DNA from: Massilia sp. MS-15
Lineage (GTDB): Bacteria > Pseudomonadota > Gammaproteobacteria > Burkholderiales > Burkholderiaceae_D
Assembly: GCF_020176695.1 (NCBI RefSeq)
Contig: NZ_JAIWIA010000005.1
Coordinates: 1 to 64,000, forward strand
Reading direction: 5' to 3'
DNA length: 64,000 nucleotides
In this document: positions 8,346 through 18,493 of the stretch, one piece after another
How positions within the stretch are numbered: position 1 is the first letter of the stretch
Layout of the letters: each line of letters starts with the position of its first letter
Notes under the pieces: model-generated
Told to the model about the DNA's origin: nothing
The model's input: only the letters and a program-made list of their open reading frames with translations
Database searches by the model: none
Made by a program: the position numbers and the translations under genes

Positions 8346-8573
8346 TGTCTTTCCCTTTGATGAAGGCGCTTGCGTATAGATTAATTTTGGGTGCAAGCGA
8401 AGTTGCCCCACTGTTAATAATACTCTAAGGGATACGCTGGAAACCCCCTCTGCTGAACCGTACGCGCAAATTGCTTTTCTCTGTTGCTATTGTGCGAGCG
8501 GAAGCATGCAAAGTGTTGATTTGGGGAAAGATAACAGCTGTTGGCGGCGATTTGCAGCCACCAGGCAGCGGGA

Positions 8574-8876
8574 TCAGGATTTGCGCAGGCGGCTGAGCAG
8601 GGCTTCGACGTTGTCGCCGACCGGCAAGCCGTGGCGCCGCAGCAGCTGCACATGCAGCACCAGATTCTCGAGGACCAGTTTGGCCGAGACGGCCAGCAGG
8701 GTCATCAACCGGTCTTCGGTACTGAAGTTTTCCATGGCGCCCGCCATTTCGCACAGGTGGGTAGCGACCAGCTCGCGCAGCGCATCTTCAGGGAAGGGCA
8801 GGTCGGCGAAGTCGATCGGGTCTTCCTGCTCGACTTCCCGCATCAGGGCGGTAAGTTGGTGGGGCTGGATGGGCAT
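8574..8876 (-). CDS. Hypothetical protein, small, helical
   Basis: Protein of 100 residues with an acidic N-terminal half (REVEQEDPIDFADLPFPEDAL) and a leucine-rich helical C-terminal half. There is no signal peptide, membrane segment or known motif. Minus-strand GC3 looks coding and there is no competing better frame. It stands alone between prsT and icmF. Function is not known. Confidence 0.6.
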   Translation of the reverse strand: MPIQPHQLTALMREVEQEDPIDFADLPFPEDALRELVATHLCEMAGAMENFSTEDRLMTLLAVSAKLVLENLVLHVQLLRRHGLPVGDNVEALLSRLRKS

Positions 8877-9021
8877 GCATGGACTCCATGGGCATCGGCG
8901 CCCTTATTCTAGGGCAGCGATGCACAGGATGGCCACGGGATTGGACAGGGCAAGCGCAGGAACCCGGTCCCGGGAAAAACCACGCCGCCCGCGCAATGAA
9001 TGGACGCGGGCGGCGCTGGAC

Positions 9022-12000
9022 TTACATATTGCGGCGATACTGCCCGCCGACCTCGAACAGCGCGGTCGTGATCTGGCCCAGCGAGCAGACACGCACGGCG
9101 TCCATCAGCCTGGCGAACACGTTCTCGTTGTCGATCGCCGCCTGCTGCAAGGCAGCCAGCGCGGCCGGGGCCCGGTCGGCATGACGCGTGTGGAAGTCTT
9201 CCAGGCGGGTCAGCTGCGACTGCTTTTCGTCGTCGGTCGAGCGGGCCAGTTCGATCGTCGCCGGGGCACCAGCGCCGTTCGGGTTGCGGAAGGTGTTCAC
9301 GCCGATGATCGGCAGGGTGCCGTCGTGCTTCTTGTGCTCGTACAGCATCGACTCTTCCTGGATCTTGCCGCGCTGGTAGCCGGTTTCCATCGCGCCCAGC
9401 ACGCCGCCGCGCTCGGCGATGCGCTCGAACTCCTGCATCACCTGCTCTTCGACCAGGTCGGTCAGTTCGTCGATGATGAACGCGCCCTGGTTCGGGTTTT
9501 CGTTCTTCGCCAGGCCCCATTCGCGGTTGATGATCAGCTGGATCGCCAGCGCGCGGCGCACCGATTCGTCGGTCGGCGTGGTGATCGCTTCGTCGTAGGC
9601 GTTGGTGTGCAGCGAGTTGCAGTTGTCGTAGATCGCGATCAGCGCCTGCAGCGTGGTGCGGATGTCGTTGAAGTCGATCTCCTGCGCGTGCAGCGAGCGG
9701 CCCGAGGTCTGGATGTGGTACTTCAGCTTCTGGCTGCGCTCGTTGGCGCCGTACTTGTCGCGCATGGCGACGGCCCAGATACGGCGCGCCACGCGGCCCA
9801 GCACCGTGTATTCCGGGTCCATGCCGTTCGAGAAGAAGAAGGACAGGTTCGGGGCGAAGTCGTCGATGTGCATGCCGCGCGCCAGGTAGGCTTCGACAAA
9901 GGTGAAACCGTTCGACAGGGTAAACGCCAGCTGCGAGATCGGGTTCGCGCCCGCTTCGGCGATGTGGTAGCCCGAGATCGACACGGAATAGAAATTGCGC
10001 ACCTGGTGGTGGACGAAATATTCCTGGATGTCGCCCATCACCTTCAGCGAGAACTCGGTGCTGAAGATGCAGGTGTTCTGGCCCTGGTCTTCCTTCAGGA
10101 TGTCGGCCTGCACGGTGCCACGCACGTTCATCAGGACCCAGTCCTTGATCTTCTGCGCTTCGTCGTCGGTCGGCTGGCGACCGTTATCAAGCACGAACTT
10201 GTCGATCTGCTGGTCGATGGCGGTGTTCATGAACATCGCCAGGATGGTCGGGGCCGGGCCGTTGATCGTCATCGAGACCGAGGTCGACGGGCTGCACAAA
10301 TCGAAACCGTCGTACAGCACCTTCATGTCGTCCAGGGTCGCGATCGACACGCCGGAATTACCCACCTTGCCGTAGATGTCCGGGCGCAGCGCCGGATCGG
10401 CGCCGTACAGGGTCACCGAGTCGAAGGCGGTCGACAGGCGCTTGGCGTCCATGCCGGTCGACACGAGCTTGAAGCGCTTGTTGGTGCGGAAGGCGTCGCC
10501 TTCGCCGGCGAACATGCGGGTCGGGTCTTCGCCTTCGCGTTTGAAAGCGAACACGCCGGCGGTGTAGGGGAAGGAGCCCGGCACGTTTTCCAGCATCAGG
10601 AAGCGCAGGACTTCGCCGTGGTCCTCGAACTTGGGCAGCGCCACCTTGCGGATCGGGTTGCCCGACAGGGTCCTCGAGACCAGCCGGGTGCGGATTTCCT
10701 TGTCGCGGATTTTCACGACGTAGTCGTCGCCCGCATAGGCGGCCTGCATGTCCGGCCACATGGCCAGCAGTTTTTTCGCGCCGCCTTCCATGGCGTTGTC
10801 ACGCTCGGTGATCAGGTCGTCCAAGACCACGTCGCGGTTGGCGGCGGCCAGCATGCGTTTGGTCTCGCTCAGCTGCTGGCGCTCGCGGGCGAGCTGCACC
10901 TGCTTCTTCACGTTGCGGTGGTAGCCGCGCACGGTGTCGGCGATCTCGGCCAGGTAGCGGGCGCGTGCCGGCGGAACGATCACGTTCTTGCCGCTCGAGT
11001 ACTTCTGCGACGGGGCAGCGAGCCTGCTTGGCGCGACCTGCAGGCCCAGCTCGGCCAGCTTCGGCAGCAGGCCGTGGTACAGGGCGGTGACGCCGTCGTC
11101 ATTGAAGCGCGAAGCCTGGGTGCCGTACACCGGCATCTCGTCGGGCTGGCGGCTCCACAGTTCGCGGTTGCGCTGGTACTGTTTGGAGACGTCGCGCAGC
11201 GCGTCCTGGGCGCCCTTGCGGTCGAATTTATTGATGGCGATGAAGTCGGCGAAGTCGAGCATGTCGATCTTCTCGAGCTGCGAGGCGGCGCCGAATTCCG
11301 GGGTCATCACATACATCGAGGTGTCGACGTGCGGCACGATGGCGGCGTCGCCCTGGCCGATGCCCGACGTTTCCACGATCACGAGGTCGAAACCGGCCAC
11401 CTTGCAGGCGGCGATCACGCTGGGAAGGGCTTGCGAAATCTCCGAACCGGCTTCGCGGGTGGCGAGCGAGCGCATGAACACGCGCGCCCGCATTTCTCCC
11501 TGGTGGTTCCACGGGTTGATCGCGTTCATGCGGATACGGTCGCCCAGCAGGGCGCCGCCCGACTTGCGGCGCGACGGGTCGATCGAGATGACGGCGATGT
11601 TGAGGCGGTCGCCCTGGTCGAGGCGGATGCGGCGGATCAGTTCATCGGTCAGCGAGGACTTGCCCGCGCCGCCGGTGCCGGTGATGCCGAGGACCGGCGC
11701 CTTGACGCCGTCGGCCGCTTCCATGATCTGCCTGCGCAGGGCGTCGTCGGCCTTGCCGTTTTCCAGCGCCGTGATCAGCTGGGCCAGCGGACGGTGGCGC
11801 GCAACGATGTCGCCCTGTTGCAATGCCTCAATCGAGGTGGGGGCGTAGGAAGACAAATCGACGTCGCAGCTTTCCAGCATCGAGCGGATCATGCCGACCA
11901 GGCCCATGCGCTGGCCGTCTTCCGGGCTGAAGATGCGGGTGACGCCGTAGGCGTGCAGTTCCTCGATCTCGCTCGGGACGATCACGCCGCCGCCGCCGCC

Positions 12001-12321
12001 GAATACCTTGATGTGGGCGCCGCCGCGCTGGCGCAGCAGGTCGATCATGTACTTGAAGTATTCGACGTGGCCGCCCTGGTAGCTCGAGATGGCGATGCCC
12101 TGCACGTCTTCGGAAAGGGCCGCGGTGACGACTTCGTCGACCGAGCGGTTGTGGCCGAGGTGGATCACTTCGGCGCCGTTCGACTGCAGGATGCGGCGCA
12201 TGATGTTGATCGAGGCGTCATGGCCGTCGAACAGCGAGGCGGCGGTGACGAAGCGCACCTTGTTGGCCAGCTTCGGCTGCTCCGGCAGGTCGAGTTTCGT
12301 GGCGAGGGTGATGTCGTTCAT
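9022..12321 (-). CDS. icmF: Fused isobutyryl-CoA mutase IcmF
   Basis: Adenosylcobalamin-dependent isobutyryl-CoA mutase fused to its G-protein chaperone, 1099 residues, the usual IcmF size. Order: B12-binding domain at about 20-150 with DGHDAS (32-37) and the glycine-rich VFGGGGG; MeaI-type GTPase at about 205-410 with P-loop GTGGAGKS (215-222); then the mutase barrel containing NAYDEA and RREWG-type segments. It interconverts isobutyryl-CoA and n-butyryl-CoA, linking valine and fatty-acid degradation. A perfect 20-bp palindrome lies 53 bp upstream, likely an operator. Expected cytoplasmic. Confidence 0.95.
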   Translation of the reverse strand: MNDITLATKLDLPEQPKLANKVRFVTAASLFDGHDASINIMRRILQSNGAEVIHLGHNRSVDEVVTAALSEDVQGIAISSYQGGHVEYFKYMIDLLRQRGGAHIKVFGGGGGVIVPSEIEELHAYGVTRIFSPEDGQRMGLVGMIRSMLESCDVDLSSYAPTSIEALQQGDIVARHRPLAQLITALENGKADDALRRQIMEAADGVKAPVLGITGTGGAGKSSLTDELIRRIRLDQGDRLNIAVISIDPSRRKSGGALLGDRIRMNAINPWNHQGEMRARVFMRSLATREAGSEISQALPSVIAACKVAGFDLVIVETSGIGQGDAAIVPHVDTSMYVMTPEFGAASQLEKIDMLDFADFIAINKFDRKGAQDALRDVSKQYQRNRELWSRQPDEMPVYGTQASRFNDDGVTALYHGLLPKLAELGLQVAPSRLAAPSQKYSSGKNVIVPPARARYLAEIADTVRGYHRNVKKQVQLARERQQLSETKRMLAAANRDVVLDDLITERDNAMEGGAKKLLAMWPDMQAAYAGDDYVVKIRDKEIRTRLVSRTLSGNPIRKVALPKFEDHGEVLRFLMLENVPGSFPYTAGVFAFKREGEDPTRMFAGEGDAFRTNKRFKLVSTGMDAKRLSTAFDSVTLYGADPALRPDIYGKVGNSGVSIATLDDMKVLYDGFDLCSPSTSVSMTINGPAPTILAMFMNTAIDQQIDKFVLDNGRQPTDDEAQKIKDWVLMNVRGTVQADILKEDQGQNTCIFSTEFSLKVMGDIQEYFVHHQVRNFYSVSISGYHIAEAGANPISQLAFTLSNGFTFVEAYLARGMHIDDFAPNLSFFFSNGMDPEYTVLGRVARRIWAVAMRDKYGANERSQKLKYHIQTSGRSLHAQEIDFNDIRTTLQALIAIYDNCNSLHTNAYDEAITTPTDESVRRALAIQLIINREWGLAKNENPNQGAFIIDELTDLVEEQVMQEFERIAERGGVLGAMETGYQRGKIQEESMLYEHKKHDGTLPIIGVNTFRNPNGAGAPATIELARSTDDEKQSQLTRLEDFHTRHADRAPAALAALQQAAIDNENVFARLMDAVRVCSLGQITTALFEVGGQYRRNM

Positions 12322-12373
12322 GGATGTGGGTCCTTGGGAATCGGGAGGACAGGAGGTATCTCGGTACGGTATA

Positions 12374-12393
12374 TGACGTTAACGTTAACGTCA
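12374..12393. promoter_or_regulatory. 20-bp perfect palindrome upstream of icmF (putative operator)
   Basis: TGACGTTAACGTTAACGTCA reads the same on both strands and lies 53 bp before the icmF start. It resembles, without being identical to, operators of MerR-type LiuR regulators of branched-chain amino acid catabolism. The regulator is not encoded beside it. Confidence 0.6.
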
Positions 12394-12413
12394 AGCCAGG
12401 CACGGTGGGGTTT

Positions 12414-12497
12414 GTAGGGTAGGCGGCTTGACCGCCCACGCGTTCAATCAACACATGCACTGACTGGACGCGTGGGCAGGAAACCTGCCCACCCTGC
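12414..12497. repeat. REP-like imperfect palindromic element
   Basis: An 84-bp sequence whose two halves are near mirror images. Each half has an AGGGT(A/G)GGC arm, a small internal hairpin (GGCGG-CTTGA-CCGCC; GTGGGCAGG-AAA-CCTGCCCAC), then GCCCACGCGT and (T/C)CA(A/G)TCA. It lies at the 3' end of the oxidoreductase gene. The form is that of a dispersed intergenic repeat; the copy number cannot be judged from this window. Confidence 0.55.
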
Positions 12498-12500
12498 GAC

Positions 12501-15500
12501 TCACGCGGCGCGGCGCTTGATGTTGCCGGACAGCAGTTCAGCCTTGCGTGCACGGAACTCGGCCACGGCCTTTTCCTTCACGTGGCCGAAGCCCCGGATC
12601 TGTTCCGGCAGCGCGGCCAGTTCGACCGCCTGCGCATGGTTGGCCGCATCCAGCTGCGCGACCAGGGCTTCGACCATCTCGCGGTATTCCACGATCAGGG
12701 CGCGCTCCATCTTGCGCTCGGCGGTCTTGCCGAAGATGTCGAAGGCACCGCCACGCAGGCCCTTCATCTTCGCCAGCAGCCTGAAGGCGCCGAACATCCA
12801 CGAGCCATACTGCGCCTTGACCATGTGGCCCTTGGCGTCCTTTTTCGCGAACATCGGCGGCGCCAGGTTGAATTTCAGGGAGAAGTCGCCTTCGAACTGG
12901 GTCTTGAGCTGCTCGACGAAGCGGCCGTCGGTGTACAGGCGCGCCACTTCGTACTCGTCCTTGTAGGCCATCAGCTTGGCATAGTTCTTCGCCACCGCCA
13001 TCGACAGCTTGTTGCCCAGGCCCTTCGCGGTCTCACGCTCGCGCACGCGTTTCACCAGGTCTTCATAGACGGCCGCATAGGCGGCGTCCTGGTAGCCGGT
13101 CAGGTGCTCGATACGCTTCTTGATCACGCTGTCCAGGCTTTGCGGCATCTGGATCACGACGGTCTGGCCTGGCGTGGCCTGCTTCTCGACGCGCTTGACG
13201 TCGACGGCGGCGCGGCGGCCCCACAGGAAGCTCATCTTGTTGGAGGCGACGGCCACGCCGTTCAGCTCGATCGCGCGCAGCAGGGCGGCTTCCGACAGCG
13301 GGATGCGGCCCTTCTGCCAGGCGTACCCCATCAGGAACAGATTTGTAGCGATCGAGTCGCCCATCAGCGCGGTGGCCAGCCTGGTGGCGTCGACGAAATC
13401 GGCACCCGACTCGCCGCCCACGGCTTCCAGGATCAGCGCGCGCACGTCCCCAAGCGGGAATTCCCAGTCGCGCTGCTGCGCAAAGGTGCCGGTCGGCTGC
13501 TCGTGCAGGTTGACGATGGCCAGGGTGCGGCCCGGACGCATCTTGGAGACCGCATCGGCGGCGCCGGTGGTGAGAATGTCGCAGCCCAGGATCAGGTCCG
13601 CTTCGCCGGTGGCGATGCGCTGCGCGCGCAGGCGGTCCGGGGTGGCGGCGATCTTCACGTGCGAGGTGACGGAACCGTTCTTCTGGCTCATGCCGGTCAT
13701 GTCCAGCACCGAGGCGCCCTTGCCTTCCAGGTGGGCGGCCATGCCCATCAACGCGCCGACCGTGATCACGCCGGTGCCGCCGATGCCGTTGATCAGGATG
13801 TTGTACGGATGCTCGACGCTCGGCAGCGTCGGCTCGGGAAGCAGGCCCCAGCCGTCATCGGCGCCTTGTTTCGACACGCCGGCCTTGCTCTTCTTGAGCG
13901 TACCGCCTTCGACGGTCACGAAACTCGGGCAGAAGCCTTTCGCGCACGAGTAATCCTTGTTGCACGAGGACTGGTCGATCTGGCGCTTGCGGCCGAATTC
14001 CGTTTCCTTCGGCAGGATCGAAACGCAGTTCGACTGGATACCGCAGTCGCCGCAGCCTTCGCACACGGCTTCGTTGATCACCATGCGCTGGTTCGGGTCG
14101 GGGAACTCGCCTTTTTTCCTGCGGCGGCGCTTCTCGGCGGCGCAGGTCTGGTCGTAGATGATGACCGTGACGCCCGGCAGTTCGCGCAGTTCGCGCTGGA
14201 CGTCGTCCATCTGCTTGCGGTCGTGCAGGGTGACCATGGCCGGCAGGTTGGAGCGGTCGGCGTAGCGCGACAGGTCTTCGGTGACGAGCGCGATGCGTTT
14301 CACGCCCTCGGCCGCCATCTGCTGGGCGATCATCGGCACCGAGGTCTGGCCGTCCACCGGCTGGCCGCCGGTCATCGCCACCGCGTCGTTGTAAAGAATC
14401 TTGTAGGTGATGTTCACCTTGGCCGCCACCGCCGCGCGGATCGCCAGGTAGCCCGAGTGGAAGTAGGTGCCGTCGCCGAGGTTCTGGAACACGTGTGGCA
14501 CCTTGGAGAACGCGGCCTGGCCGATCCAGGGCGTGCCTTCGCCGCCCATGTGGGTGGTCAGCTTGTTCATCTCGGGGTAGATCGAGGTCGCCATCACGTG
14601 GCAGCCGATGCCGGCCAGCGCGAAGGAGCCGTCCGGCACCTTGGTCGAGGTGTTGTGCGGGCAGCCGGAGCAGTAAAACGCTGGGCGGAACGGCGTGGTG
14701 ACCGCCTTGGCAAGCACGGCGTCCTTGGCTTCGAGGAAGCTCAAACGCGCCTTGATCAGGTCACGCGTCGCTTCGTCCTGGACCAGGCGCGCGATGCGGC
14801 CGGCGATCACGCGCGCCACCTGCGCCACCGAGAAGTCGGCTTTCGGCGGCAGCAGCCAGTCGCCGCGCGGCGCCACCCATTCGCCCTTGTCGTCGAACTT
14901 GCCGACGATGTGCGGGCGCACGTCGTCGCGCCAGTTGTACAGCTGTTCCTTCAACTGGTACTCGACGACCTGGCGCTTTTCTTCGACCACCAGGATCTCT
15001 TCCAGCCCCTGCGCGAATTCGCGCACGCCTTCCGGTTCGAGCGGCCAGATCATCGCCACCTTGTACAGGCGCAGGCCGACCTGCCCGGCCATGGCTTCGT
15101 CGATGCCCAGTTCTTCCAGCGCTTCCAGCACGTCCAGGTAGGATTTGCCGGAGGCGATGATGCCGAGTTTTGCGTTCGGGCTGTCGATGGTGGTCCGATT
15201 GAGCTTGTTCTCACGCGCGTAGGCCAGCGCCGCGTAGATCTTGTAGTCCTGCATCAGCGCTTCCTGGGCGCGCGCCTGCTGGCCCAGCGGAACGGACGAC
15301 AGTTTCGTATTCAGCCCGCCTTCCGGCATCACGAAGTCCTTCGGATACCTGACTTCGACGCGGAAAGGGTTGGCATCGACCGAGGCACTCGATTCGACCG
15401 TGTCGGCCAGGGCCTTGAAGGCCACCGCGCAGCCGGAGTAGCGCGACATGGCCCAGCCGTGCACGCCCAGGTCCAGGTATTCCTGCACGTTGCAGGGGTA

Positions 15501-16073
15501 GAGCACCGGGATCATGCAGCTTGAAAAGATATGGTCGGACTGGTGCGGCAGGGTCGACGAATAGGCGCCGTGGTCGTCGCCGGCCACCAGCAGCACGCCA
15601 CCGTGCTTGCTGGTTCCGGCATGGTTCATGTGCTTGAAGACGTCGCCGCAGCGGTCCACGCCCGGGCCCTTGCCGTACCACATGGCGAATACGCCGTCAT
15701 ACTTGGCCGGGCCGATCAGGTCGACGGTCTGGGTGCCCCAGACGGCGGTCGCGGCCAGGTCTTCGTTCACGCCCGGGACGAACTGCACCTTGTTCGCTTC
15801 AAGGTGGCCCTTGGCCTTCCACAGGGTCTCGTCGAGGCCGCCGAGCGGCGAACCGCGGTAGCCGGACACGAAGCCGGCGGTGTTCAGGCCGGCGGCGGCG
15901 TCGCGCTCGCGCTGGATCATCGGCAGGCGCACCAGGGCCTGGATGCCGGACAGGAAAATGTTGCCGGTCCTGGCGGTGTACTTGTCGTCGAGGGTGACCG
16001 AATTCAAGGCTGAAGAAACGGGGCGGGACGAAACGTCCGGCGTCGCCGCTTGTGGCGTGACGGTATCTGGCAT
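12501..16073 (-). CDS. Fused indolepyruvate:ferredoxin oxidoreductase (IorA-IorB type)
   Basis: Oxidative decarboxylase of aryl- or branched 2-oxo acids to acyl-CoA using ThDP and ferredoxin, 1190 residues with both subunits fused. In order: pyrimidine-binding part with NTAGFVSGYRGSPLGG; ThDP-binding part with CSGCPHNTST and NDAVAMTGGQP; cysteine cluster CEGCGDCGIQSNC plus CNKDYSCAKGFC for iron-sulfur centres; gamma domain starting NGIGGTGVITVGAL. ATG 16073 (MPDT) is preferred because GGAG sits 6 bases upstream; ATG 16085 has no ribosome site. Same strand as icmF but separated by the repeat and operator. Likely feeds amino-acid-derived acyl-CoA metabolism. Confidence 0.92.
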   Translation of the reverse strand: MPDTVTPQAATPDVSSRPVSSALNSVTLDDKYTARTGNIFLSGIQALVRLPMIQRERDAAAGLNTAGFVSGYRGSPLGGLDETLWKAKGHLEANKVQFVPGVNEDLAATAVWGTQTVDLIGPAKYDGVFAMWYGKGPGVDRCGDVFKHMNHAGTSKHGGVLLVAGDDHGAYSSTLPHQSDHIFSSCMIPVLYPCNVQEYLDLGVHGWAMSRYSGCAVAFKALADTVESSASVDANPFRVEVRYPKDFVMPEGGLNTKLSSVPLGQQARAQEALMQDYKIYAALAYARENKLNRTTIDSPNAKLGIIASGKSYLDVLEALEELGIDEAMAGQVGLRLYKVAMIWPLEPEGVREFAQGLEEILVVEEKRQVVEYQLKEQLYNWRDDVRPHIVGKFDDKGEWVAPRGDWLLPPKADFSVAQVARVIAGRIARLVQDEATRDLIKARLSFLEAKDAVLAKAVTTPFRPAFYCSGCPHNTSTKVPDGSFALAGIGCHVMATSIYPEMNKLTTHMGGEGTPWIGQAAFSKVPHVFQNLGDGTYFHSGYLAIRAAVAAKVNITYKILYNDAVAMTGGQPVDGQTSVPMIAQQMAAEGVKRIALVTEDLSRYADRSNLPAMVTLHDRKQMDDVQRELRELPGVTVIIYDQTCAAEKRRRRKKGEFPDPNQRMVINEAVCEGCGDCGIQSNCVSILPKETEFGRKRQIDQSSCNKDYSCAKGFCPSFVTVEGGTLKKSKAGVSKQGADDGWGLLPEPTLPSVEHPYNILINGIGGTGVITVGALMGMAAHLEGKGASVLDMTGMSQKNGSVTSHVKIAATPDRLRAQRIATGEADLILGCDILTTGAADAVSKMRPGRTLAIVNLHEQPTGTFAQQRDWEFPLGDVRALILEAVGGESGADFVDATRLATALMGDSIATNLFLMGYAWQKGRIPLSEAALLRAIELNGVAVASNKMSFLWGRRAAVDVKRVEKQATPGQTVVIQMPQSLDSVIKKRIEHLTGYQDAAYAAVYEDLVKRVRERETAKGLGNKLSMAVAKNYAKLMAYKDEYEVARLYTDGRFVEQLKTQFEGDFSLKFNLAPPMFAKKDAKGHMVKAQYGSWMFGAFRLLAKMKGLRGGAFDIFGKTAERKMERALIVEYREMVEALVAQLDAANHAQAVELAALPEQIRGFGHVKEKAVAEFRARKAELLSGNIKRRAA

Positions 16074-16224
16074 GGGGGTCTCCATTATGTGGTTCGTGCT
16101 ATGGCGCCGCCAGCCGGGTAGGCGAGGGCGCTTTTTGACCGCGTGGAGTGTAGGGATTTAGGCCAGCGGGGGCCAATAGGGAATGCGGATGGGGGTATAA
16201 GAAAAACTGATGGCCGTCATGCGC

Positions 16225-17157
16225 TCAAGCGATCAAGCGTGCTCCCGGCCAGGCGCCGTGAGCGCACAGGTCTTCCGTCACTTCGCGTACCAGCCTGCCG
16301 ATCGCCGCCGCCGCATTCGTCAAGGGGATGTTACGCGACGCGCACAGGGTCACCCTTCGCGTCAGCGCCGGCTCGACCACCGGCCAGGCGGCCATGGCAC
16401 CGCGTTCGATGTCGGCCAGCAGGGGGGCCACCGGCAGCAGCGTGGCGCCGAGGTCGGCCAGCAGGGCCGAACGCAGGATCGCCAGCGAGTTGATCTCGAG
16501 GATGGCGCCGAGCGCCAGTCCGGCGCCCTGCGCGGCCTGCTCCACCAGCGGCCGCACGCCATGCTGGCGCGCCGGCAGGATCAAGGTGCTGGCCAGCGCG
16601 TCCTGCAAGCCGAGGCGGGGACTCGCCGGGGCCAGGCTGGAGCCTGCGCGGCAGATGAACATCAGGTCTTCCTCGACCAGCGGCGTGGCCGTGAAGTGCC
16701 CGGCCGGGACCGGGTCGAACAGCACCGCCAGGTTCAGGCGGCCCGACTTGAGCTGTTCGGTGAGGCTGCCCGAGATTTCCTCGGTCAGTTGCAGGGTGAT
16801 CTCCGGATACCTGGCGCGGGTGGCCTCCAGCAGCGGCAGCGCCAGCGCGCCCGAGATACTATGCGGCAGGCCCAGCGAGACGCTGCCCGATGGCCGGGTG
16901 GTGGACTGGACCACCGCCGAGCGCGCATCGGCCACCTGCTTGAGGATGGCCTGGGCGTGCTCATAGAAGATCTTGCCGGCGTCAGTGCTGACCACGCCGT
17001 GCGCTGAACGGTGCAGCAGCTGCGCGCCCAGCTCTTCCTCCAGCTGGCGCAGCTGCTGCGTCAATGCCGGCTGCGCCACATGCAGGACCACAGCGGCGCG
17101 TGACAGCGAACCGTGGTCGACAATGGCGACGAAATAGCGGAATTGACGAAGCTCCAT
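16225..17157 (-). CDS. LysR-family transcriptional regulator
   Basis: LysR-type regulator, 310 residues. The N-terminal winged helix-turn-helix is clear: LRQFRYFVAIVDHGSLSRAA then VAQPALTQQLRQLEEELGAQLL. The effector domain follows from about residue 90 (GSVSLGLPHSISGALALPLL). The N-terminus resembles Nac/Cbl-type members. It is on the same strand as and 150 bp upstream of the oxidoreductase gene, and divergent from the HD-GYP gene. Control of the oxidoreductase is a guess from position. Confidence 0.9.
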   Translation of the reverse strand: MELRQFRYFVAIVDHGSLSRAAVVLHVAQPALTQQLRQLEEELGAQLLHRSAHGVVSTDAGKIFYEHAQAILKQVADARSAVVQSTTRPSGSVSLGLPHSISGALALPLLEATRARYPEITLQLTEEISGSLTEQLKSGRLNLAVLFDPVPAGHFTATPLVEEDLMFICRAGSSLAPASPRLGLQDALASTLILPARQHGVRPLVEQAAQGAGLALGAILEINSLAILRSALLADLGATLLPVAPLLADIERGAMAAWPVVEPALTRRVTLCASRNIPLTNAAAAIGRLVREVTEDLCAHGAWPGARLIA

Positions 17158-17264
17158 CTTTTTGGGTGTATCCTGTGGGCAACAAATTAGCCGTTCGGCG
17201 TATTGAAGTTGTTATACTGCAATGCGACCCGGCGCCCCGACATTATTACAGAGCAGAGAACGAC

Positions 17265-18485
17265 ATGTTAAAAAAGGTGGATGCCTCACAACTGAAGGTT
17301 GGGATGTTCATCCATGACCTCGATTGCGGCTGGATGGAACACCCCTTCGTACGCAACCGCTTCCTGTTGAGCTCTGACGAGGAAATCCTCAAAATCCGCA
17401 ATGCCCGCATCCACGGCGTCGTCATCGACTGCGGCAAGGGACTGGACGTGGACGATGCGCCGACCCTGGCCCAGGCCGAAGCCGCAACCGAGGCGGAAGT
17501 CACGGCGATCGCTGCCCGGCCGCTGGTGGTGACGCGCGTCTCGCTGGGCGAGGAACTGGCACGCGCCGCCAACATCCGCAAGCAGGCCGCCGGCCTGGTG
17601 CGCACCGTGATGGCCGACGCCCGCCTTGGCAAGGCAGTCGAGATCGAACGGGTCGGTCCGGTGGTCGAGAGCATCACCGAATCCATCCTGCGCACTTCCG
17701 GCGCGCTGCTGGGGCTGTTGCGCATCAAGAACAAGGACGACTACACCTTCCTGCATTCGGTTAGCGTGTGCGCGCTGCTGGTGGCCTTCTGCCGTTCACG
17801 CAACATGGATGCGGAGACGATCTACCAGGCCGGCCTGGGCGGCCTGCTGCACGATACCGGCAAGGCCCTGGTGCCCGATGCGGTACTGAACAAGCAGGGC
17901 CGCCTGACCGACGAGGAGTTCGAGATCATCAAGCGCCATCCGCGCGATGGCTACGACATCCTGTCGAAGACCCCGGAAATCGGCAGCATTCCGCTCGACA
18001 TCACGCTGCACCACCACGAGCGGCGCGATGGCAGCGGCTATCCGGACCGCCTGGCCGAGGGCGGCATCAGCGAGCTGGCGCAGATGGCGGCGATCGTCGA
18101 CGTCTACGATGCCATCACGTCCGACCGCTGCTATCACAAGGGCATGTCGGCGGCGGAAGCGCTGCGCAAGATCTACGAGTGGAGCAAGTTCCACTTCAGC
18201 CCCACGCTGGCCCAGGAATTCATGCGCTGTGTCGGCATCTACCCGGTCGGCACCCTGGTGCTGCTCGAATCGGGACGCCTGGGGGTGGTGACCGAACCGC
18301 ACGAGACCAGCCTGCTCACGCCGAAGGTCAATGTGTTCTTCAGCACCCGCAACCAGTCCTACATCAAGCCGCAGAGCCTCGACCTGTCCAAGCCGCTCGG
18401 CTTCGGCGGCGGCGACAAGATCGTGCGCCACGAGTCGCCCGAGAAGTGGAACGTCAACCCGCTGCGCTTCATGCACATCGCCTGA
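17265..18485 (+). CDS. HD-GYP domain cyclic-di-GMP phosphodiesterase
   Basis: Predicted c-di-GMP hydrolase, 406 residues. The N-terminal 130 residues form the DUF3391-like domain common before HD-GYP. The catalytic domain carries HDTGK (196-200), HHHE (249-252), DGSGYP (255-260) and the downstream DVYDAITSDR. All metal-binding motifs are intact, so activity is expected. ATG 17265 follows GAGCAGAGAA and matches the family start; an in-frame GTG 200 bp earlier would run through the LysR promoter. The next gene begins 8 bp after its stop. Confidence 0.92.
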   Translation: MLKKVDASQLKVGMFIHDLDCGWMEHPFVRNRFLLSSDEEILKIRNARIHGVVIDCGKGLDVDDAPTLAQAEAATEAEVTAIAARPLVVTRVSLGEELARAANIRKQAAGLVRTVMADARLGKAVEIERVGPVVESITESILRTSGALLGLLRIKNKDDYTFLHSVSVCALLVAFCRSRNMDAETIYQAGLGGLLHDTGKALVPDAVLNKQGRLTDEEFEIIKRHPRDGYDILSKTPEIGSIPLDITLHHHERRDGSGYPDRLAEGGISELAQMAAIVDVYDAITSDRCYHKGMSAAEALRKIYEWSKFHFSPTLAQEFMRCVGIYPVGTLVLLESGRLGVVTEPHETSLLTPKVNVFFSTRNQSYIKPQSLDLSKPLGFGGGDKIVRHESPEKWNVNPLRFMHIA

Positions 18486-18493
18486 GGTCCGGC

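Noticed and set aside
8377..8396. Sigma-54-like site before prsT (minus strand GGCAACTTCGCTTGCA region)
   Set aside because: The spacing is again 11 bases. Kept out, although two near misses in the same locus are curious.
8506..12417. A 1303-codon plus-strand open frame antisense to icmF
   Set aside because: It is a GC-driven shadow: low-complexity, Arg/Gln/His-rich and without any domain, while the minus strand encodes a complete IcmF.
12582..15524. 980-codon plus-strand open frame antisense to the oxidoreductase
   Set aside because: Shadow of the IorA-IorB gene; no ribosome site or family.
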